Positions 1-5,274 of a DNA stretch of 8,520 bases are shown here, piece after piece. A program made the translations under genes and the position numbers. The stretch is from JBAXQQ01 sp037131695 (GTDB lineage Bacteria; Armatimonadota; Hebobacteria; CAIYQO01), in the NCBI GenBank assembly GCA_964638715.1, contig CAZWZF010000099.1:1-8520 (forward strand), read 5' to 3'. Within the stretch, counting starts at the first letter, position 1, and each line of letters begins with the position of its first letter. The notes under the pieces are model-generated. The model worked only from the letters and a program-made list of their open reading frames with translations, made no database searches and was not told the origin of the DNA.

Positions 1-52
1 ATTAATGAGCAAACTTGGAATAGATATCACGTAATTATGCGGGGTTAGGGCT

Positions 53-200
53 TAATAAATGATAGTCACTGTGTGGAACAGGATCGCAGCCCGGCTATCC
101 CCGGGAACGCCAATCTCCTGATTGGCAAGTGGTAAAAATGGTAGATTCCAGAAAATTCGCCGGGCTCTCGCCCTGTTCCAAACAGTGACTTCATTTATTA
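53..200. repeat. 148-bp inverted-repeat element, MITE-like
   Basis: Positions 53-95 and the reverse complement of 159-200 align over about 43 bases. They share TAATAAATGA, AGTCACTGT, TGGAACAGG and AGCCCGGC, with one 1-base gap and a mismatched patch near 83-87. The 63-base interior has its own perfect hairpin, GCCAATC (109-115) paired with GATTGGC (120-126) around a TCCT loop. Both outer ends are TA, which would fit a TA target duplication of the kind left by IS630/Tc1-type elements, but a symmetric end makes this ambiguous. No gene lies inside. Non-autonomous miniature element is my inference; a structured RNA or a long 3' hairpin behind recD2 is the alternative. Confidence 0.7.
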
Positions 201-222
201 GATATCTTTCTTTTTATGAAAA

Positions 223-257
223 AATTGTCAATTGTCCATCGTCAATTGTCAATTGTC
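223..257. repeat. Heptamer tandem array (AATTGTC)x5
   Basis: Five contiguous 7-base units are visible: AATTGTC, AATTGTC, CATCGTC, AATTGTC, AATTGTC. The array overlaps the last codons of recD2 on the minus strand and provides its TGA stop at 242-244. Read on the minus strand it is followed after four bases by six T (219-224), and the CAATTG cores can pair with each other, so it might act as a weak terminator. Heptamer arrays of this sort (STRR sequences) are known from filamentous cyanobacteria and resemble spacer repeats in many environmental genomes. Confidence 0.85.
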
Positions 258-2518
258 GTCTCGCCGCCCGACTTTTTCACCAGCCTTGCCGCCAGCCTGG
301 TATATCTTTCCTGTTTACGGGTGTTGTTTACTGCCAGGTGCATGGCGCGGCGGTTGCCTATTATTACTGCCATTTTTTTTGCCCGCGTCAGCGCGGTGTA
401 TAACAGGTTTCGCTGCAGCATAATGTAGTGCTGGGTGTGCATGCCGAGAACCACGGCGGGGTATTCGCTTCCCTGGGACTTGTGGACGGTAAGCGCGTAG
501 GCGAGTGACATGTCGTCGGTTTCGTCAAAGCCAAAAACAACTTCTTTATCGGGGAACTCTACCACGAACTCTTTTTCTTCAAAATCGATATTGCGGATAT
601 AGCCGATGTCGCCGTTGAAAACCTCTTTTTCGTAATTATTGCTGGTTTGTATCACCCGGTCGCCGTTGCGGTAGGTGCGCTGACCGCGAGTGAACTCGCT
701 GACCCCCGGCGTTTTCGGGTTCAGTGCGGTTTGCAGCATTTCATTCAGGTTCTGCGCGCCCATTGCGCCTTTTTGCATGGGAATTAGCACCTGGATATCT
801 TCGCGGTTGAATTTAAGCTGCGGCAGACTGCGCGCCACCACATCCACAATTTTCTTTGCCGCTTCCTGCGGGTCTTCCTGATTAATGAACAGGCAATCGC
901 TTTGCTGCCATTCCTTCGTTGATGACAGGTGGGGCATTTCGCCGTGATTTATGCGGTGGGCATTTGCAATGATATGGCTTGCCGCCGCCTGGCGGAACAC
1001 CTCGGTCAGGCGTACCACCGGTATCACCCCGCTGTTAATCAGATCACCCAGCACATTTCCCGCTCCTACCGACGGCAACTGGTCGGCATCGCCCACCAGA
1101 ATCAGTTGAGAATCAGGACGCAGTGCGCGCACCAGTGAATACATCAGGTTCAGGTCAACCATGCTTACCTCGTCAACTATCAGCACATTGTTGTCGAGTG
1201 GCAGGTCCGGCCCGCGTTTAAATTTAAAGGTGTTCTTATCTACTTCCAATAGCCGGTGAATTGTAATTGCTCCCTGTCCTGTTACCTCTGACAGCCTTTT
1301 TGCCGCCCGTCCGGTGGGGCTTGCCAGCGATACTGTGCGCTTGCAGCTTAGCAATGCCTGCAAAATAGCGCGGGTGGTGGTGGTTTTTCCGGTGCCGGGT
1401 CCGCCGGTGAGTATCAGCACCCGGCTATGCAATGATTCGAGAACGGCGCGGATTTGTTCGCTTGCCAGGGTAACATCCATCGTTTTACACAATTCATCGA
1501 CAAATTTCTGCGGGTCATCCGGCAGCCAGTTTCCCTTTATCTCTTCAGCCATCATATCTGATAATTGTGTTGCCAGGGTGTTCTCTAAGATATAGGTAAC
1601 CTTTCGGTAAATCGGGGTGTCGCTGCCATCCTTATCAAGTATCAGCAAACCGCGCTGCACCATCCGGTTAACTGCGTCGCTGACCGCATCCGGCGACGGC
1701 GCGTCTTCCAGTATTGCCTGTGGGTTTTTCTCGTCAACTCTTAGCAGTTCCGTGGTGGTTCTCACCAATTCTTCAGATGGCAGGTAGCAATTTCCGTTTT
1801 CCTCTGCCTGCTGCAAGGCAAAAAATACCCCGGCTTCCACTCGGGCGTTGGCATTCATCTTCATCCCTATCTGGCGGGCGATGCGGTCGGATATTTTAAA
1901 ACCGATTCCCCAGATATCATAGGATAACTGGTAGGGATTTTCTGTTACCTGCTCGATGGCAGAGTCGCCGTATTGGCGGTATATCTTTGCCGCGTAAGCC
2001 GCACTGATGCCATGTCCCTGCAGGTATAGCATGATATGCCGCACCGCGCGCTGTTCATCCCAGCCCTTTATTATCTGTTCCAGCTTTTTCTTGCCTATTC
2101 CCGGTATTTCCATCAATCGCACCGGGCTTTTATCCAGTATATCAATGGTTTCTTCACCGAACGCCCGTACCAATATCTTTGCCATCTTCGCGCCGACACC
2201 CTTGATAACTCCACTGGCGAGATAACGCTCAATCGCCTGCGGGGTTGCCGGTTTTTGAATCATATAGCGTTCCGCGCGGAACTGTTTTCCATATTGCTTG
2301 TGGGTATCCCATTTGCCCCAGAACTGAATATATTCGCCAATGGGCGGCGATAAAAAAGTGCAAAGGACAGTCAGGGGAATAGAACCTTCGGTGCGCACGC
2401 GGCAAATGGTGAAACCGCTCTCCTCGCTATGAAAAGTCACCGTTTCCAGCGTGCCTTCAATGCAATCAAGAGTGTCATTCTGTTCATTATTAGGAAAATC
2501 AAAAGATAAATTGCTCAT
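242..2518 (-). CDS. recD2: RecD2-type ATP-dependent DNA helicase
   Basis: This is a superfamily 1B helicase of the RecD/TraA group, a 5'-3' DNA translocase acting in cytoplasmic DNA repair and replication-fork maintenance. Its 758 residues match the RecD2 length. The N-terminal OB-like segment starts around residue 20 (IEGTLETVTF). Helix-hairpin-helix motifs lie near 103-123, 135-149 and 200-218, and this long N-terminus distinguishes RecD2 from the RecBCD subunit. Motor motifs are complete: Walker A GGPGTGKTT (372-380), Walker B with D449-E450, GDADQLPSVGAG (476-487), VFRQ (507-510), TVHKSQGSEYP (677-687) and LLYTALTRAK (705-714). The ATG at 2518 is the first in frame. It has no clear Shine-Dalgarno, and conserved sequence begins near residue 18, so a slightly later start cannot be excluded. 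The last residues (TIDN) and the stop lie in the heptamer array, so the tail looks remodelled by repeat insertion. It stands alone and is divergent from the propeller gene. Confidence 0.95.
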   Translation of the reverse strand: MSNLSFDFPNNEQNDTLDCIEGTLETVTFHSEESGFTICRVRTEGSIPLTVLCTFLSPPIGEYIQFWGKWDTHKQYGKQFRAERYMIQKPATPQAIERYLASGVIKGVGAKMAKILVRAFGEETIDILDKSPVRLMEIPGIGKKKLEQIIKGWDEQRAVRHIMLYLQGHGISAAYAAKIYRQYGDSAIEQVTENPYQLSYDIWGIGFKISDRIARQIGMKMNANARVEAGVFFALQQAEENGNCYLPSEELVRTTTELLRVDEKNPQAILEDAPSPDAVSDAVNRMVQRGLLILDKDGSDTPIYRKVTYILENTLATQLSDMMAEEIKGNWLPDDPQKFVDELCKTMDVTLASEQIRAVLESLHSRVLILTGGPGTGKTTTTRAILQALLSCKRTVSLASPTGRAAKRLSEVTGQGAITIHRLLEVDKNTFKFKRGPDLPLDNNVLIVDEVSMVDLNLMYSLVRALRPDSQLILVGDADQLPSVGAGNVLGDLINSGVIPVVRLTEVFRQAAASHIIANAHRINHGEMPHLSSTKEWQQSDCLFINQEDPQEAAKKIVDVVARSLPQLKFNREDIQVLIPMQKGAMGAQNLNEMLQTALNPKTPGVSEFTRGQRTYRNGDRVIQTSNNYEKEVFNGDIGYIRNIDFEEKEFVVEFPDKEVVFGFDETDDMSLAYALTVHKSQGSEYPAVVLGMHTQHYIMLQRNLLYTALTRAKKMAVIIGNRRAMHLAVNNTRKQERYTRLAARLVKKSGGETTIDN

Positions 2519-2686
2519 GCTTTTTGTTTAAATATTTTACCATAAGCAGATGTATACCGCCAGAGGAAGCGAAAATAAAGTGAGCGGATTTTTGTTTTAT
2601 TTCACATCGATTAATAGTCAGTTAGCAACCAAATCCGAACAAACAAGGTCATAATGGAGTTTACTTTCATTGCAATATTTTTAGTC

Positions 2687-2720
2687 ACTGAAAACTAAAA
2701 CTGAAAACTGAAAACTAAAC
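2687..2720. repeat. Heptamer-like tandem array (GAAAACT)
   Basis: GAAAACT occurs at 2690-2696, 2703-2709 and 2710-2716, with a 6-base variant AAAACT between the first two and partial units at both ends. The array sits in the spacer between the divergent recD2 and propeller genes, about 55 bases upstream of the propeller -10 box. The rest of this 291-base spacer is AT-rich. Apart from a 7-bp inverted pair (CGGATTT at 2585-2591 and AAATCCG at 2631-2637) I see no other clear structure in it. Confidence 0.75.
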
Positions 2721-2772
2721 ACTTGTCAACGGATATTCTTCATGTTTAATCTCATGTAAATACGGAAAAATA

Positions 2773-2781
2773 TGCTACAAT
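2773..2781 (+). promoter_or_regulatory. Extended -10 promoter of propeller gene
   Basis: TGCTACAAT fits an extended -10 element (TGn followed by TACAAT at 2776-2781). No good -35 lies 16-18 bases upstream, as is usual for extended -10 promoters. A start near 2788 would give a short leader of about 22 bases containing the GGAGG site. This is inferred from pattern only. Confidence 0.5.
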
Positions 2782-2798
2782 AACTTTATCAAAATACC

Positions 2799-2803
2799 GG
2801 AGG
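2799..2803 (+). promoter_or_regulatory. Shine-Dalgarno of propeller gene
   Basis: GGAGG ends six bases before the ATG at 2810. It fixes this start codon and agrees with the signal peptide that follows directly. Confidence 0.85.
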
Positions 2804-2809
2804 CTATTC

Positions 2810-4015
2810 ATGTTAAAAAAATATATTGCAGTTGTCATGCTGTTAATCTTTACATTGGCGGTGTTTGCCGCCGACTGGCCGCAATTTCGCGGACTGAACC
2901 GCACGGGAATATCTACTGAAGCTGGAATTAATAAGCAATGGAACACGAAAAAGCCGAAATTACTGTGGAAGATGCCCCTTACCGATAATGGTTACGGCGG
3001 CCCGGCAGTGGCAAATAATGTGCTGTATATCGTTGATCATAAAGACCCGAATGATGTAATACGCGCTATTAACGCGACCACCGGCAAAAAGGTGTGGGAT
3101 TATGCGTATAACGACGGCAGCCACGACAATTATGGCTTCACCCGCGCCACCCCGACTGTTGATGGGACAAATGTATACACCATCAGCAAAATGGGCAAGC
3201 TTTTTTCCATAAAAATTGCTGATGGCAAATTAAACTGGTGGACAGATCTGGTATCAATTTATAAAGGCAAAATTCCTGGTTGGGAATATGCTTTTTCGCC
3301 ATGTGTTGATGGCAATAAAATCATCGTATCACCAGGCGCAGCGGGCAGCCATACCATCGCTTTGGAAAAATCAAACGCCAAGTTATTATGGCGGACAAAT
3401 GCAGCATACCTGACTGGCTACGCCACCGCGGTTCCTGCGATGATTAACGGTACCAGCCAATATGTAGTCTTCGCCGGCGATGCCTTATTGGGTATATCAT
3501 CGGTAGACGGTAAACTTATCTGGAAATTTCCATGGAAAACCGGGTGCGATGTCAACGCCGCTTCTCCGCTGATAATCAGTGATAACCGCATATTCATCAC
3601 CAGCGGTTACGGCCACGGATGCGCAATGGTAGAGGTAAACGGCAGCAGCGCCAAGGCAGTATGGGAAAACAAATCGATGCAGGCCCACTTCTCATCGCCG
3701 GTATATTATAAGGGTTTCATATTTGGCGATACCGACCCGGGCAAATTAATCTGCCTCGACCCCGCCACCGGAAAAACCCTGTGGAGCAAAGACGGCTTTG
3801 AGAAAGGCGGCCTGATAGCGATAGACAACACCCTGATATGCGCCGTTGGCAACATCGGCGACGTGGTAATGGTAGACGCCAACGGCACATCATACAAAGA
3901 ATTGGGCAGATTCAGCCCCCTTGGAAACGGTCAGATGTGGACCGCCCCTATAGTCGCCAACGGCAAATTGTATGTACGAAACTGCAGCACCCTGGGATGT
4001 TTCGACTTAAAGTAA
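2810..4015 (+). CDS. Exported PQQ-like beta-propeller repeat protein
   Basis: The 401-residue protein begins with a Sec signal peptide: lysines at 3-4, a hydrophobic core at about 5-18 and a likely cut after VFA at residue 20. The mature protein starts ADWPQFRG, the hallmark of exported PQQ-like (YVTN/quinoprotein-like) propeller proteins of Planctomycetota and relatives. Blade signatures (AxD/NxxTGKxxW) recur near residues 87-96, 133-143, 184-194, 228-238, 281-285 and 315-325, with a partial closing strand at the C-terminus, which suggests a six- to eight-bladed propeller. I see no partner domain, transmembrane anchor or cytochrome heme motif (CxxCH). BamB and quinoprotein alcohol dehydrogenases share the fold, but the sequence shows neither a lipobox cysteine nor clear PQQ or calcium ligands. 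A role in the periplasm or on the surface is likely; the ligand or enzyme activity is unknown. It has its own promoter and a strong ribosome binding site. Confidence 0.88.
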   Translation: MLKKYIAVVMLLIFTLAVFAADWPQFRGLNRTGISTEAGINKQWNTKKPKLLWKMPLTDNGYGGPAVANNVLYIVDHKDPNDVIRAINATTGKKVWDYAYNDGSHDNYGFTRATPTVDGTNVYTISKMGKLFSIKIADGKLNWWTDLVSIYKGKIPGWEYAFSPCVDGNKIIVSPGAAGSHTIALEKSNAKLLWRTNAAYLTGYATAVPAMINGTSQYVVFAGDALLGISSVDGKLIWKFPWKTGCDVNAASPLIISDNRIFITSGYGHGCAMVEVNGSSAKAVWENKSMQAHFSSPVYYKGFIFGDTDPGKLICLDPATGKTLWSKDGFEKGGLIAIDNTLICAVGNIGDVVMVDANGTSYKELGRFSPLGNGQMWTAPIVANGKLYVRNCSTLGCFDLK

Positions 4016-4028
4016 AAACTAAAGTACA

Positions 4029-4045
4029 ACAGGCGGCGCGCCTGT
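4029..4045. other. GC-rich hairpin after the propeller gene
   Basis: ACAGGCG (4029-4035) and CGCCTGT (4039-4045) form a perfect 7-bp stem with a GCG loop, 13 bases after the propeller stop codon. On the plus strand it is followed by a run of A, not T, so it is not a canonical intrinsic terminator. It could still protect the 3' end of the transcript or cause pausing. Confidence 0.5.
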
Positions 4046-4083
4046 AAAAAATTACAGAGCAGATTTATTTGCCTGCTCCGTAA
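4046..4083 (-). terminator. Intrinsic terminator of the DUF4234/DUF2752 operon
   Basis: Read on the minus strand, TTACGGAGCAG (4083-4073) pairs with CTGCTCTGTAA (4062-4052) over 11 bp, including one G-U pair, around a 10-base loop. TTTTTT (4051-4046) follows immediately. This is a textbook rho-independent terminator, about 117 bases after the DUF2752 stop codon. It should stop leftward transcription before it enters the opposing propeller gene. On the plus strand it lacks a T run. Confidence 0.75.
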
Positions 4084-4114
4084 GTATATCAAGCATGAAA
4101 TTGATGATTATTCA

Positions 4115-4156
4115 GGGACTGACACCGAGTGGCGAAGCCGCGAAGGTGTCTGTCCC
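4115..4156. repeat. GGGACTGACACC palindromic element (REP-like)
   Basis: GGGACTGACACC (4115-4126) and GGTGTCTGTCCC (4145-4156) are reverse complements with one mismatch. The 18-base interior contains a small GGC-GAA-GCC hairpin (4131-4139). The element lies between convergent genes and inside the 3' leader of the DUF2752 transcript. Such short palindromes often recur in genomes and can be mobilised by REP-associated (RAYT/Y1) transposases. No such gene is in the window, so family membership is inference. Confidence 0.7.
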
Positions 4157-4199
4157 ACTATGTTACTACAAGGTTTTACAAGAGCCTGATTAGTTTGTT

Positions 4200-4610
4200 T
4201 CACGAATACAAGTGCAGCAGTCGATACGTCCAATTTATCAGTATTGCAGCCAACAGCACCCATTGCAGGTAATATCTCAACATAAATTTTATCACTTTGT
4301 TATATATACCAGGGAAGAGGTAGAAAATCATCAGCAAAAATAATAGCGGTGAAAAGATATTATAGTTGATTGCCTGTTGAAATTTTAATTGGCCAATTGA
4401 TAGAAATGCCCGGGTCATCCCGCATCCGGGACATGGCAATTTTGTTATTAATCTAAACGGGCACAGCACCACTTTATCTAACATGGCGACGATATTAATC
4501 TGAAAAATATAATATAACATCCCGGATAAACAAATGCCACTTAACAGCAAGATAATTACTATCCGCGTCAAGTGGCTTTTCTGAAAGAATTTCGAGAAGT
4601 TTTTAATCAC
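4200..4610 (-). CDS. DUF2752 membrane protein
   Basis: This 136-residue small membrane protein carries the DUF2752 signature CPGCGMTRA at residues 60-68, with two cysteines spaced CxxC just after a KLP turn. Hydrophobic segments lie at about 17-36, 85-103 and 113-130. The function of the family is not established. The cysteine motif could bind metal or form a disulfide, but this is a guess. The start is GTG at 4610. It overlaps the end of the DUF4234 gene by 8 bases (GTGATTAA) and has no Shine-Dalgarno of its own, so translation is probably coupled to the upstream gene. A later ATG (residue 31) would cut away the first membrane segment. It ends with TGA at 4200-4202, ahead of the palindrome and terminator. 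Confidence 0.85.
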   Translation of the reverse strand: MIKNFSKFFQKSHLTRIVIILLLSGICLSGMLYYIFQINIVAMLDKVVLCPFRLITKLPCPGCGMTRAFLSIGQLKFQQAINYNIFSPLLFLLMIFYLFPGIYNKVIKFMLRYYLQWVLLAAILINWTYRLLHLYS

Positions 4611-4986
4611 ACAATTTGTTCAGTTCATTCTGGTGAATTAAATCTATAATAAAGCTGCCGCCGAAAATTGAACCGAGAAGGCTGACTAACGGCAAATTTT
4701 CGAATGTTACTTTGCCTTGATTTCGCTGAATTTCCAAAATAATGGTTCCCATACAGTATTGATAATAAACGGTGTAAATACCACAGGTAATGATGGAAAA
4801 GAGTAAAAATTTCCCAAAATCAAACTCTTCACGACCTACTAATCTATTACAAGCCATCATTTCGTTGTATTGTAAAAACAAATCATAAATACCACAGGTG
4901 ATGATGGTATAAACGATGACCATACCAATATCTCTCTTATACTGGCTGTATTGGCCGAATGACGGTGTTGGCTGATTGGGGTACAT
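4603..4986 (-). CDS. DUF4234-like small membrane protein
   Basis: The 127-residue protein has a short polar N-terminus rich in proline, glutamine and tyrosine (MYPNQPTPSFGQYSQY), followed by two copies of one hydrophobic motif: YTIITCGIYDLF (26-37) and FSIITCGIYTVY (63-74). The shared IITCGIY core followed by aromatic residues is typical of DUF4234-type proteins. A third hydrophobic stretch lies at about 97-116. The internal duplication suggests two hairpin-like membrane segments. The function is unknown. A good AAGGAG site supports the ATG at 4986, and the gene is first in an operon with the DUF2752 gene. Assignment to DUF4234 rather than a neighbouring family such as CD225/dispanin or TM2 rests on the motif alone. 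Confidence 0.75.
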   Translation of the reverse strand: MYPNQPTPSFGQYSQYKRDIGMVIVYTIITCGIYDLFLQYNEMMACNRLVGREEFDFGKFLLFSIITCGIYTVYYQYCMGTIILEIQRNQGKVTFENLPLVSLLGSIFGGSFIIDLIHQNELNKLCD

Positions 4987-4994
4987 ATTCTAAA

Positions 4995-5000
4995 CTCCTT
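4995..5000 (-). promoter_or_regulatory. Shine-Dalgarno of DUF4234 gene
   Basis: On the minus strand AAGGAG ends eight bases before the ATG at 4986. It is the strongest ribosome binding site among the leftward genes here, and it decides the start of this operon. Confidence 0.8.
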
Positions 5001-5003
5001 CAT

Positions 5004-5022
5004 AACTTGAATAATTCAAGTT
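5004..5022. promoter_or_regulatory. Perfect palindrome in the DUF4234 leader, possible operator
   Basis: AACTTGAATAATTCAAGTT is a perfect 9+9 bp inverted repeat around one central base. It lies between the -10 box (5035-5040) and the Shine-Dalgarno (4995-5000) of the DUF4234/DUF2752 operon, where a dimeric repressor would block transcription. It could instead form a weak AT-rich hairpin in the leader RNA. No regulator gene is adjacent. Confidence 0.55.
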
Positions 5023-5034
5023 AAATACTTTTTC

Positions 5035-5040
5035 ATTATA
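5035..5040 (-). promoter_or_regulatory. -10 box (TATAAT) of DUF4234/DUF2752 operon
   Basis: A consensus TATAAT is read on the minus strand, placing transcription start near 5028 and giving a leader of about 40 bases. The hexamer 17 bases upstream (TATACC) is a poor -35, so an activator or a weak promoter is possible. Confidence 0.5.
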
Positions 5041-5150
5041 CTAAAATATTACAATCAGGTATAGTTTTTTTTAATAGATTTTTAATCGCTTACCTTTCGG
5101 GTACAGGCACGAATACTGTGTTTGCTGGTGATTGAAAGTATGCTGATAAT

Positions 5151-5189
5151 TGCAGTATTCAAGCTCAGTACTGAGTTTATCGAAGTGCA
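5151..5189. repeat. REP-like palindrome around CTCAGTACTGAG
   Basis: The core CTCAGTACTGAG (5164-5175) is a perfect 12-bp palindrome. It is flanked by imperfectly matching arms (CAAG on the left, TTTATCGAAG on the right) and by TGCA at both ends. It looks like a decayed copy of the dispersed element with a CTTCGACAAGCTCAG-type arm that I recall from many environmental genomes; that identity comes from memory, not from a search. It lies in the 288-base spacer between the DUF4234 promoter and the end of the prenyl synthase gene, where I see no clear terminator. Confidence 0.6.
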
Positions 5190-5242
5190 GTCTCCTTATC
5201 CTGCAATTCTTCTTATTAATCACCTTTACTAACTTTCGACAA

Positions 5243-5263
5243 TTTGCCATTTGCCATTTGCAA
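5243..5263. repeat. Heptamer tandem array (TTTGCCA)x3
   Basis: Three 7-base units are visible: TTTGCCA, TTTGCCA, TTTGCAA. The array ends 11 bases from the stop codon of the prenyl synthase gene. It is the third 7-bp-period array in the window, each with a different unit. Confidence 0.75.
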
Positions 5264-5274
5264 TTTTTCTCTCT

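Noticed and set aside
53..200. Retron-type or CRISPR-type RNA
   Set aside because: No reverse transcriptase, cas gene or repeated spacer pattern is nearby; a simple inverted-repeat element explains the structure better.
122..403. Plus-strand open frames covering the inverted-repeat element and the end of recD2
   Set aside because: They run through repeats and antisense to a well-supported gene, have no ribosome binding site and show no recognisable protein features.
2585..2637. CGGATTT / AAATCCG inverted pair with a 39-base loop
   Set aside because: Seven base pairs over such a loop is expected by chance in a spacer of this size.
2654..2698. A 14-codon ORF (MEFTFIAIFLVTEN) with an AAGG six bases upstream, in the recD2-propeller spacer
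   Set aside because: It is very short, ends in the heptamer array and is AT-rich by chance; nothing supports translation.
2810..4015. BamB or quinoprotein dehydrogenase identity for the propeller protein
   Set aside because: No lipobox cysteine after the signal peptide, and I could not identify PQQ- or calcium-binding residues; only the fold is supported.
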